Assembly: GCA_045596385.1 (NCBI GenBank)
Contig: JAZOCC010000023.1
Location: 1 to 64,000 of the forward strand
Source of the DNA: SIG307 sp045596385
GTDB lineage: Bacteria; Bacillota; Clostridia; Lachnospirales; Lachnospiraceae
Direction: 5' to 3'
Length of the DNA stretch: 64,000 nucleotides
Shown here in pieces: positions 43,344 through 50,950 of this stretch; position 1 is the first letter of the stretch; each line of letters begins with the position of its first letter. Both the position numbers and the translations under genes were made by a program. Below the pieces are notes generated by a model. That model was given only the letters and a program-made list of their open reading frames with translations, had not been told where the DNA came from and searched no databases.

Positions 43344-43898
43344 ATGGTAGGTATTATAAAAACAATGGAATCGAAGTATCTTTTCCCTTCTCTTCAATTG
43401 GTGGAGACGGTGTTCACTGAGTGGGACAGTCCGGAGGAAGGGAAGATGGTACGAAGTTTGGTGGAAGAGATTCGTGCAAAAAAATATTATATTCCGGAAC
43501 TGGAAATTGTGATGGTGGATGATGTGGATGAAGTCATCGGCTATGCAATGTTTTCACGGTTTCACCTGGAGGGAAAGTATGAAGATGAATTGCTGATTCT
43601 AACATCGGTGGCGGTAAAGACCGAATTGCAACGACAGCATATTTCAAAGGATATTCTGGAATATGGCTTTGAGGTTGCAAAACGATTGGGATTCAAGGCA
43701 ATTCTCGTAGAAGGGAATCCGCGCAATTATAACAGCAGAGGCTTTTGGCCGAGCTATAAATTCGGAGTAGAGGCAGGACCGAACTTGAAACTGCCTCATC
43801 CGGATTGTCTGATGATAAAGGAACTTAAGGAAGGTGCATTGGAGCACATAAAGGGATTGGTGGATTATTCCTTTTATGAGGCATTGCACGAGGGATAA
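43344..43898 (+). CDS. GNAT family acetyltransferase (YhbS-like)
   Basis: 184 aa, start after GGAGGTGAATCAA. Acetyl-CoA-binding region: LLILTSVAVKTELQRQHISKDILEYGFEVAKRLGFKAILVEGNPRNYNSRGFWPS, as in YhbS-type predicted acetyltransferases. The glycine-rich loop is weakened (QRQHIS in place of Q-x2-G-x-G). Lies 38 nt after the MutS2-like gene. A hairpin (43904-43931) separates it from the ABC exporter. Acceptor unknown. Confidence 0.75.
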   Translation: MVGIIKTMESKYLFPSLQLVETVFTEWDSPEEGKMVRSLVEEIRAKKYYIPELEIVMVDDVDEVIGYAMFSRFHLEGKYEDELLILTSVAVKTELQRQHISKDILEYGFEVAKRLGFKAILVEGNPRNYNSRGFWPSYKFGVEAGPNLKLPHPDCLMIKELKEGALEHIKGLVDYSFYEALHEG

Positions 43899-43955
43899 AC
43901 GAAGGGAATGCTGATTGCATCAGCAATTTCCTAATGATGAAAGTAAGGAGGTTTT

Positions 43956-45806
43956 ATGAAAAAGGAGAAAGAGGAAAATGCGCTACAGGTAACGCGGTAC
44001 GGAACCGGTTCCAATGTGTGTTACTTATTGAAGGAGACGTTGAAATGTTACCCGTTTCTGCTGGTGCTGTGTGCGTTTTCCGTAGTAATAGGTATTGTGA
44101 TTCCGGTCATTACGACGTTTTTGCCGAAAATCGTGATAGAGCAGATTACTACAGGAGTAGAACCGAAGGATGTTTTGCTTGTGACAATAATCGGTACCGG
44201 AGTACTGGCTTTGTGTGCAGGCGGTAAGGTATTTTTTGAAAAGGTGTTGTTTTTTCAGAAACTGCGGATGAATACCCACTATACGGAGTTGGTAGCAACA
44301 AAGGGAATGACAGCAGATTATAGTTATCAGGAATCAGAACGGTTCCGGAAGCTACATACGGAGAGTGCCGGGGCATGTAACAGCAATTACTCCCCCATGA
44401 CTCAGGTGTATGATGTGGGCGTCGGATTGTGTACAAGTGCTTTGGGATTTGCATTGTACTTCGGAATACTGGCACGCTTAAGTGTGGTACTGGTCGTGTT
44501 TCTGATCGGTGTGACAATTTGCAGTTGTATGTTAAATCACAAGGCAATCCGGTTTACGGAGATGCACCGGGACGAAAAGGTGCGGTATCAGCAGCGGACG
44601 GATTATCTGGCAAGCGTATCGGGAGACATAAAGTCCGCAAAGGACATCCGGCTGTATCATATGAACGGGTGGCTTTCGGATGTGTATCGTAAAAATGTAG
44701 AGGGCCTGAACGGCTGGTATCGCAGATATACAAAGACCGTGTTCGGTGTAGCGGCAGGTGACGCCGGATTGTCGCTGGTACGAGAGGTGGCGGCTTATGT
44801 ATATTTGTTATACATGGTAATTTCGAAGGATATGGGTGTGGCAGACTTTGTATTATATTTCGGAGTGATAACCGGATTTTCCGCATGGTTGTCCGGTCTG
44901 TTCGGGCAGGTGACGGCGCTATCCCGTATCAGCAGTACCGTAAATTACGTGCGTACCTTTTTCGCTTATCAGGATACCTATACACGGGAAGGCGGAAGAA
45001 ATCTCCCTAAGACATCCGACGGACCGAAGGAATTGTCTCTTTGTAATGTGAGCTACCGTTACGAGGGAGCAGAGCAGGATACTCTGGCGGGCGTATCTCT
45101 TACCGTTGCACCGAAGGAGCATCTGGCTATTGTAGGTTTAAACGGTGCGGGAAAGACCACTCTGGTAAAGCTTTTGTGCGGATTGACCGATCCAACGGAA
45201 GGTTGTGTGCGGTATAACGGTGTGGATGTAAAAGAGTATAACAGAGACATTTATTATGAGCTGTTTTCTGCGGTGTTCCAACAGTTCTCCCTGCTGCCGG
45301 TATCTTTTGCCGAAGCGGTGGCAGAGGAAGAGCCGGCTCGAATTGACAGAGAACGGGTAGAGGAGTGCCTGAAAATCGCAGGACTTTGGGAAAAGATTGT
45401 TTCTCTTCCAAAGGGCATGGACAGTGAATACAGTAGGGCGGTGAATGATGAAGGGACCGAGCTATCCGGCGGTCAGATTCAGAAGCTGCTGTTGGCAAGA
45501 GCCTTGTACCGGAAGGCACCGATGATGATACTGGATGAGCCGACGGCGGCACTGGACCCTATCGCAGAAAGCAATCTGTACGAGACTTATCATGAGGTAA
45601 TGAAGGATTGTTCCACCGTATTTATTTCTCATCGTCTGGCATCTACGAGATTTTGTGACCGGATTGTACTGATGGAAGACGGGAAGATTATCGAGGAAGG
45701 AACTCATACCGAACTTCTTGCAAAACAGGGAAAATATTATGAACTGTATGAGATTCAAGCGAAATACTATAGGGAACATCCGGGGGAAGGAGGTGTGCCC
45801 GAATGA
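43956..45806 (+). CDS. ABC exporter half-transporter, first subunit
   Basis: 616 aa: N-terminal membrane domain with about six segments (residues 30-335) fused to an ATPase (about 360-590). Walker A GLNGAGKTT, signature ELSGGQIQKLLLARAL, Walker B MMILDEPTAALDP and H-loop FISHRLAS are complete. The second half-transporter starts 4 nt before this one stops, so they form a heterodimeric type IV exporter. Related pairs in Lachnospiraceae export peptides or drugs; substrate not determined. RBS AAGGAGG. Confidence 0.92.
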   Translation: MKKEKEENALQVTRYGTGSNVCYLLKETLKCYPFLLVLCAFSVVIGIVIPVITTFLPKIVIEQITTGVEPKDVLLVTIIGTGVLALCAGGKVFFEKVLFFQKLRMNTHYTELVATKGMTADYSYQESERFRKLHTESAGACNSNYSPMTQVYDVGVGLCTSALGFALYFGILARLSVVLVVFLIGVTICSCMLNHKAIRFTEMHRDEKVRYQQRTDYLASVSGDIKSAKDIRLYHMNGWLSDVYRKNVEGLNGWYRRYTKTVFGVAAGDAGLSLVREVAAYVYLLYMVISKDMGVADFVLYFGVITGFSAWLSGLFGQVTALSRISSTVNYVRTFFAYQDTYTREGGRNLPKTSDGPKELSLCNVSYRYEGAEQDTLAGVSLTVAPKEHLAIVGLNGAGKTTLVKLLCGLTDPTEGCVRYNGVDVKEYNRDIYYELFSAVFQQFSLLPVSFAEAVAEEEPARIDRERVEECLKIAGLWEKIVSLPKGMDSEYSRAVNDEGTELSGGQIQKLLLARALYRKAPMMILDEPTAALDPIAESNLYETYHEVMKDCSTVFISHRLASTRFCDRIVLMEDGKIIEEGTHTELLAKQGKYYELYEIQAKYYREHPGEGGVPE

Positions 45807-47671
45807 AAGACAGACTTACGTTAAAGGAACGCATTCAGATTACCGGCCGGGGTATTGGTATATTAAGAAAGTACTGTCCGGGACTGGCAGGAGGAAAGGC
45901 GGTATCGGCGGTGCTTGCTGCGGTACAACCGCTTCTTTCTGTGTGGCTTTCCGCGAAGATTATCAATGAGTTAGCCGGGGCGCGACGAATGAAGCAGATT
46001 TTGTTTTACGTGGCTGCGGTCGTTCTTTTCAATTTCCTTTTACTTCTCGCAAAGAGTCTGGTAGACCGGGTGACGGAGGAAAAGGAAGCTCAGATGTGGA
46101 ACTTTTTCGGAATGGTGTTTTCGGATAAAACCATGACCATGGATTATGCGGATTTAGAAGATACGAAGATACTACAACAAAAGCAGGAGGCGTCGGAGAA
46201 TCTGTTTATGTTCGGAAACGGGCTGGGGCAGCTTGTGTGGGGCATGAACAGTCTGGTAAATGCAGCGGCGAGTATTGTGCTTTCCCTGTCTCTTACGGTT
46301 ACTTTGTTTCTATCCCATACAGGAACAAAATGGATGGATTCGCCTTTATGGATTGTGGGAATCGGCGGTTGTGTATTGCTTGGCGGTATGGCAAATGCCA
46401 AGGCAACCCGAAAAGAGAATTCTGTATTTGAAACCTGGTGCAAGGAAACCGTGTGGTTTAACCGGATGTTCGTGTTTTATGAGCACGAACTGGCGAAATC
46501 TTCGGAACGGGCAAAGGATGTAAGAATATATAAGCAACAGAAAGCGGCAAAGCGGGCATTTGCTGAGATGAAAAAGCGGGATGAGGCTGTGGGTAGTCTT
46601 CTGCGGGCCATGGCGACGTATCCGGCGTTGGCAGCGGTAGTGGTTGGTGCGGGAACCGTGGTATGCTGGGTATTTGTGGTATTAAAGGCTTCCTTGGGTG
46701 CCTTTGGCGTGGGAAGTATTGTGCAGTATATCGGTGCGCTCGGGAAACTCAGTACCGGCGTACAGGATATGATGTTTGTACTGGCGGATAACGAGGTGTA
46801 TTGCAGACATTTGAAGGGATTGTATGAGTATTTGGATATTCCGAATCGTAAGGAAGAGGGAACTTTGACCGTGGATTTAGATGCTGTCTGTAATGGGCAT
46901 GGTGAGACAGATGGTACTTATGAAATTGAGTTTTGCAATGTCAGCTTCCGGTATCCGGGGGCGAAGGAATATTCGTTGAGAAATCTTTCTTTGAAATTTC
47001 CGCTGGGAAAACGACTGGCAATTGTGGGGAAAAACGGTTCCGGAAAATCCACCTTTATCAAGCTTCTTTGCAGATTGTACGACCCAACAGAGGGAGAGAT
47101 ACGATTAAATGGTGTAGATATCAGGGAGTATGATTACGAGGAATACTTACGTATCTTTTCCGTGGTATTTCAGGATTTTAAGTTGTTTTCTTTTTCCTTG
47201 GGACAAAACGTGGCAACTGCCATGGAGTACGACAAAGAAAAGGCAGAGCAGTGCCTTGTAAAAGCCGGACTTTCCCAAAGATTAGAATCTATGCCGAAAG
47301 GTCTGGATACCGCATTATACAAGGACTTTGAGTCGGAAGGAGTGGAGATTTCCGGTGGTGAGGCACAAAAGGTGGCACTGGCGCGGGCGTTGTATAAGGA
47401 CGCACCGGTGGTTGTTCTGGATGAACCGACGGCGGCGCTTGACCCTATTGCGGAAGCGGAGATTTATACGAAATTTAATGAACTGGTGGGCGATAAGACG
47501 GCAATCTATATCAGTCACCGGTTATCTTCTTGTAAATTCTGTGATGAGATTGCGGTGTTTGAGGAGGGTGCCGTGGTACAGAGAGGAAACCACGAAGAGT
47601 TACTGCGAGAGAAGGATGGGCAGTATCATGAACTTTGGATGGCACAGGCAAAGTATTATGAGGCGGGATAG
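45803..47671 (+). CDS. ABC exporter half-transporter, second subunit
   Basis: 622 aa with the same plan: membrane domain (about residues 20-330) and ATPase (about 375-600). Walker A GKNGSGKST, signature EISGGEAQKVALARAL, Walker B VVVLDEPTAALDP and YISHRLSS are intact, so both sites of the heterodimer look catalytically able, unlike exporters with one degenerate site. The start overlaps the previous stop (4 nt) after AGGAGG. Confidence 0.92.
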   Translation: MKDRLTLKERIQITGRGIGILRKYCPGLAGGKAVSAVLAAVQPLLSVWLSAKIINELAGARRMKQILFYVAAVVLFNFLLLLAKSLVDRVTEEKEAQMWNFFGMVFSDKTMTMDYADLEDTKILQQKQEASENLFMFGNGLGQLVWGMNSLVNAAASIVLSLSLTVTLFLSHTGTKWMDSPLWIVGIGGCVLLGGMANAKATRKENSVFETWCKETVWFNRMFVFYEHELAKSSERAKDVRIYKQQKAAKRAFAEMKKRDEAVGSLLRAMATYPALAAVVVGAGTVVCWVFVVLKASLGAFGVGSIVQYIGALGKLSTGVQDMMFVLADNEVYCRHLKGLYEYLDIPNRKEEGTLTVDLDAVCNGHGETDGTYEIEFCNVSFRYPGAKEYSLRNLSLKFPLGKRLAIVGKNGSGKSTFIKLLCRLYDPTEGEIRLNGVDIREYDYEEYLRIFSVVFQDFKLFSFSLGQNVATAMEYDKEKAEQCLVKAGLSQRLESMPKGLDTALYKDFESEGVEISGGEAQKVALARALYKDAPVVVLDEPTAALDPIAEAEIYTKFNELVGDKTAIYISHRLSSCKFCDEIAVFEEGAVVQRGNHEELLREKDGQYHELWMAQAKYYEAG

Positions 47672-47706
47672 AAATGTGATAGTTTTCCGATTTCACGAAG
47701 CGTGAG

Positions 47707-47735
47707 TTGCATTTTTATCCTACTTGATGTATCAT
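47707..47735 (+). promoter_or_regulatory. Promoter of the CD3324-type regulator unit
   Basis: TTGCAT (47707-47712), 17-nt spacer, TATCAT (47730-47735). Confidence 0.55.
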
Positions 47736-47785
47736 AAAATCAACATGAAAGCAGATGAAAAACAGAGGAAAGAGAGGATTGGATT

Positions 47786-47809
47786 ATGAAATTGAAAATG
47801 ATACTTTAG
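47786..47809 (+). CDS. Candidate 7-residue leader peptide MKLKMIL
   Basis: ATG 47786 is preceded by AGAGAGG at a workable distance and the frame ends at TAG 47807-47809. Its stop codon touches a 10-bp hairpin GCTCCATGCG (47809-47818) / CGTGTGGAGC (47836-47845). A second hairpin TTCTAAT-ACAA-ATTAGAA lies just before the ribosome site of the next gene. The arrangement suggests translational attenuation; the peptide has a Lys-x-Lys motif. Confidence 0.4.
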   Translation: MKLKMIL

Positions 47810-47926
47810 CTCCATGCGGTTTTGTATCGGCAATGCGTGTGGAGCGTAAGGATGTTGCCACATTTCATGACTGAATAATACAGAATCCGCATTCTAATAC
47901 AAATTAGAATTAAGGAGTGATTCAGA

Positions 47927-48193
47927 ATGAAATATGAAAATGCAGATAATATATTTCCGAAAGAGTTATTGCAGGAAGTCCGACAGTATATGCCGGAAGG
48001 GTATATATACATATCTCCTCAGAATGGTCGTAAGGAATGGGGAAGTGTTTCCGGACAAAAGGAAGAATTAGGGAAAAGAAACGCGCAAATATATGAAGAA
48101 TACCAATCCGGGAAAAGTGTTGCCCTGATTTCCAAGGAAAGATATTTATCGAAGGCTTCTGTTTACAGAATTGTGAAACAGTTTAGTAGGTAG
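47927..48193 (+). CDS. CD3324-family (Mor-like) small regulator
   Basis: 88 aa. The layout matches CD3324-type proteins: an N-terminal stretch (NADNIFPKELLQEVRQYMPEGYIYI), a WGSVSGQKEEL linker, and a C-terminal helix-turn-helix (LISKERYLSKASVYRIVKQF) similar to the Mor activator. Members are thought to be DNA-binding regulators; targets are unknown. RBS AAGGAG overlaps a small leader hairpin. It is the first gene after the leader described at 47786. Confidence 0.7.
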   Translation: MKYENADNIFPKELLQEVRQYMPEGYIYISPQNGRKEWGSVSGQKEELGKRNAQIYEEYQSGKSVALISKERYLSKASVYRIVKQFSR

Positions 48194-48200
48194 TGATAAG

Positions 48201-48249
48201 AAGGCTGTTGTGTAAATGATTTGGATCATTTGATACAACGGCCTTTTTT
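48201..48249 (+). terminator. Strong intrinsic terminator
   Basis: AAGGCTGTTGT-GT-AAATGAT / ATCATTT-GAT-ACAACGGCCTT, then TTTTTT. Confidence 0.9.
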
Positions 48250-48278
48250 CTCGAAAATGTTAAATAATGTTTTGGAAA

Positions 48279-48306
48279 AAGACAAAATAATAATCTGTGC
48301 TATAAT
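48279..48306 (+). promoter_or_regulatory. Extended -10 promoter
   Basis: AAGACA (48279-48284), 16 nt ending TGTGC, TATAAT (48301-48306), ahead of the unknown gene at 48354. Confidence 0.5.
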
Positions 48307-48353
48307 GATGGAGTAACACGAAACGGAAAGTTTATACAGAAAAGGAGAAACGA

Positions 48354-49130
48354 ATGGTACTTCATATTAAGAGGGAAAGTGAAGGTCCATCGAAAATAAA
48401 AGATGGGACATACCACTATGCATTGACAGATTACCCAAAGGTTAGGGAATGGGAATGGAACGGCATTTTAGCATTTATCAGTTATGAGAAAGCACAAGGT
48501 GAACCGCTTGAAATTATTTGTGAGGACAGGGAACTACTGGCCTTGGTGAACAAAGCAGTCAACGAACTTGACGGAACAGAATATATTCCGCCGATAGAAG
48601 AGGCGATTGAAGAATTTGTTTACCATGCCACGAATGTGAATGCGGCACAGAAAATATTGACAAGCGGGAAGCTGCTTTCTGCAACAAGGGCTTATGGAAA
48701 GACAGGAGAAGAACTTGCCAGGGAAAGACGTGAAAAGGGATGGGAAGACCCGGCAGATTTTTATGAGTATGTTATGTTTGGTTGGGGTACTCATTTAGTG
48801 GGAGATTATGTGGTTCTTTCAGAAGATTTTCCGTGTGAGGAAGATTTTTTGAAAGGGAATTTTGATGCAGGAGTACGATTCTATATTAGATATCAAGATT
48901 TGATAAAACATAAAGGGCATACGTTTGATGGCTATCATCCGATAAAAGTAAAAGAGGAAGTGGACTTGGCGGAGTATTTGTTTGCCTGTATTGTACCGGA
49001 ACAGTTTAAGGAACAGATTGAGAAGTGTGTTCCGCGAGAGTTGGTTACCAAAGTGCATTATTTATCTCAAAGAGGGCTTAGTTTACAGGAGTGGAATGAT
49101 AAGGTTGTGGAGTATGTCAGTAGGTTGTAG
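48354..49130 (+). CDS. Unknown protein with possible ADP-ribosyltransferase-like segment
   Basis: 258 aa; not recognised with certainty. N-terminal region (about residues 1-85) begins LHIKRESEGPSKIKDGTYHYALTDYPKVREWEWNGILAFI and is followed by an acidic segment. From residue 86 comes VYHATNVNAAQKILTSGKLLSATRAYG, which is the kind of His..Thr..IL..G.L opening found in DarT/DUF4433-like ADP-ribosyltransferases, then DPADFYEYVMFGWG and VVLSEDFP. The C-terminal part is FDGYHPIKV...EYLFACIVPEQ. Enzymatic function is inference only. RBS AAAAGGAG; own promoter. Confidence 0.5.
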   Translation: MVLHIKRESEGPSKIKDGTYHYALTDYPKVREWEWNGILAFISYEKAQGEPLEIICEDRELLALVNKAVNELDGTEYIPPIEEAIEEFVYHATNVNAAQKILTSGKLLSATRAYGKTGEELARERREKGWEDPADFYEYVMFGWGTHLVGDYVVLSEDFPCEEDFLKGNFDAGVRFYIRYQDLIKHKGHTFDGYHPIKVKEEVDLAEYLFACIVPEQFKEQIEKCVPRELVTKVHYLSQRGLSLQEWNDKVVEYVSRL

Positions 49131-49174
49131 ACAAGCGAAAATGCGCGGATAAAATCAAGAGAGGAAATGGAAAC

Positions 49175-50086
49175 ATGTTTGAGGGAATATCTAGTTTGGG
49201 GACGTTTTCTAAGGTAAAGGAGATAGAAAAAGGAATGTCCGGTGACAGAAAATATTACATTGAAACAAGAGACGGAAAGAAGCTTTTGTTACGCATTACG
49301 GACATATCCAATTATGAAACCAAAAAGAAGGATTACGACTTTCTGTTATCAGTGAATAAAGCAGATTTGCCGGCTCCGAATGCAATAGAGTTCGGTATGT
49401 GTGAAGACAGAGCTTCTGTTTACATGCTTTTAGAGTGGATGGAGGGAGAAGAAGCTGAAAAAGTAGTACCGAACATGGTAAAAGAAAAGCAGTACAGCAT
49501 CGGTGTAAAATCCGGGCAGATATTAAGAGGTATTCACCAAAATTCAGTTCTATGTGATACGGAACAAGACTGGTATGACAGATATTTCGAAGTGATTACT
49601 CCAAGAATAGAAGCCTATAAAAACGAAGGAATACCGTTTGAAGGGGCGGAAGCGATTATATCATTCATAGAGGGAAATAAGCATTTGTTACATGACAGAA
49701 GACAATGTAGGATTCACGGGGATTATCACCTTGGGAATTTGATTATTAACGATAAAGAGGAACTGTTTGTCATTGATTGGCAGACCGTGGATTTTGAAGG
49801 TGTGGGAGACCCGTGGGTTGATTTCATAAATATCGGAATCGAGCACCCTGCATTTGCGGCAGGACAAATCGATGGGTATTTTAATCACCAGGTACCGGAA
49901 GCGTTTTGGCGAATACTTGCCTTATATCTGGCGGTGAGTGCAATTACTTCTATTGTATGGGCGAAGTATTTTGCACCGGAGCGGCTGGATAGTATTCTGA
50001 CATTGAACAGAAATGTGATAAATTGGTATGATGGAATGAAACAGGTGATTCCTTCGTGGTATAAAGAGTATAAGTATAGTCGATAA
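49175..50086 (+). CDS. Aminoglycoside phosphotransferase-family kinase
   Basis: 303 aa with the APH/choline kinase fold: nucleotide lobe with YYIETRDGKKLLLRITD, catalytic loop HGDYHLGNLI and metal-binding IDWQTVDFEGVGDPWVD. Such kinases phosphorylate aminoglycosides, macrolides, or small metabolites. The FEGVGDPWVDF wording is common in Firmicutes chromosomal APH proteins whose substrate is not known, so resistance should not be assumed. Lies 44 nt after the unknown gene and ends at a terminator. Confidence 0.85.
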   Translation: MFEGISSLGTFSKVKEIEKGMSGDRKYYIETRDGKKLLLRITDISNYETKKKDYDFLLSVNKADLPAPNAIEFGMCEDRASVYMLLEWMEGEEAEKVVPNMVKEKQYSIGVKSGQILRGIHQNSVLCDTEQDWYDRYFEVITPRIEAYKNEGIPFEGAEAIISFIEGNKHLLHDRRQCRIHGDYHLGNLIINDKEELFVIDWQTVDFEGVGDPWVDFINIGIEHPAFAAGQIDGYFNHQVPEAFWRILALYLAVSAITSIVWAKYFAPERLDSILTLNRNVINWYDGMKQVIPSWYKEYKYSR

Positions 50087-50106
50087 AATGGGACATGTAT
50101 TCAAAG

Positions 50107-50139
50107 AGAGCAGTGTAAAAGTTTTACATTGCTCTTTTT
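50107..50139 (+). terminator. Terminator after the phosphotransferase gene
   Basis: AGAGCAGTGTAAAA / TTTTACATTGCTCT (50107-50135), then TTTT. Confidence 0.85.
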
Positions 50140-50253
50140 GATATTTATGTTGAAATAAAAGGAAAGTTGTAGTATTATAAATATGTCTAGTATAGTTAAC
50201 CCTGCAATCGCAGATTTTTCCCACACAAACAAGAATTTGGTATTTGAAAATCA

Positions 50254-50282
50254 TTGACAATATGGCATATATGCCATATAAT
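50254..50282 (+). promoter_or_regulatory. Toxin-antitoxin promoter with perfect operator palindrome
   Basis: Consensus TTGACA (50254-50259), 17 nt, TATAAT (50277-50282). The spacer holds a perfect 20-bp palindrome, ATATGGCATA / TATGCCATAT (50260-50279), that overlaps the -10. This fits autorepression by the XRE antitoxin. Confidence 0.85.
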
Positions 50283-50299
50283 AAAAGAAAGGAGTACAA

Positions 50300-50665
50300 T
50301 TGAAGGAGTATAAAGTACAGTTTTATGAGAAAGAGAACGGAGAAGTTCCGGCGGAGGAGTTTTTATTAAGTCTGGATACGAAGATGCGTGCAAAACTTAT
50401 GGGGCTAATTGCGATTCTTCAGGAATACGGGAATCAATTGAGGGAGCCGTATAGCAAACCTCTGGGAGACGGCATTTTTGAGTTGCGAGGTAAAGTAGGA
50501 AGTGATATTTCGAGAGTTTTGTATTTTTTCTATCATAACGGGGTCATTATATTGACAAACGGATTTATTAAGAAAACAAGAAAAACACCGAAAGCGGAGA
50601 TACAAAGGGCGAAGAGGTACAGAAAAGATTATTTGGAAAGGTGTGAGTTTAATGAAAAAATTTGA
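50300..50665 (+). CDS. RelE/HigB-type toxin of a type II toxin-antitoxin pair
   Basis: 121 aa. FELRGKVGSDISRVLYFFYHNGVIILTNGFIKKTRKTPKAEIQRAKRYRKDYL is the HigB/Gp49-like (DUF891) core of ribosome-dependent mRNA interferases. The start is TTG 50300 with AAAGGAG 5 nt upstream; no in-frame ATG fits. Toxin precedes antitoxin, the order found in higBA systems, and the 3' end overlaps the antitoxin start by 14 nt. Confidence 0.9.
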   Translation: MKEYKVQFYEKENGEVPAEEFLLSLDTKMRAKLMGLIAILQEYGNQLREPYSKPLGDGIFELRGKVGSDISRVLYFFYHNGVIILTNGFIKKTRKTPKAEIQRAKRYRKDYLERCEFNEKI

Positions 50666-50936
50666 TGATTTTTTAGAAAACCAATTACAGGATGAGGAAT
50701 TTCGGAAAGAATATGAGAGTATGCAACCGGAATTTGATGTTATCAAAGCGATGGTTGCAGCCAGAACTTCTCAGAATCTGACGCAAAAGGAACTGGCGGA
50801 ACGTACCGGAATTCATCAGGCGGATATCAGCAAGCTGGAAAACGGAACGAGGAATCCATCCCTAAATCTTCTGAAACGTTTAGCGGAGGGGATGGGAATG
50901 GTGCTAAAAGTAGAGTTTATTCCTAAGGAAAAGTAA
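50652..50936 (+). CDS. XRE-family antitoxin (HigA-like)
   Basis: 94 aa. The N-terminal 35 residues (DDFLENQLQDEEFRKEYESMQPEFDV) probably cover the toxin; the HTH_3 domain (NLTQKELAERTGIHQADISKLENGTRNPSLNLLKRLAEGMG) binds DNA. ATG 50652 with AAAGGTG upstream. Translationally coupled to the toxin. The 20-bp palindrome upstream is its likely operator. Confidence 0.92.
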   Translation: MKKFDDFLENQLQDEEFRKEYESMQPEFDVIKAMVAARTSQNLTQKELAERTGIHQADISKLENGTRNPSLNLLKRLAEGMGMVLKVEFIPKEK

Positions 50937-50950
50937 AAGGAGAAGTGACC

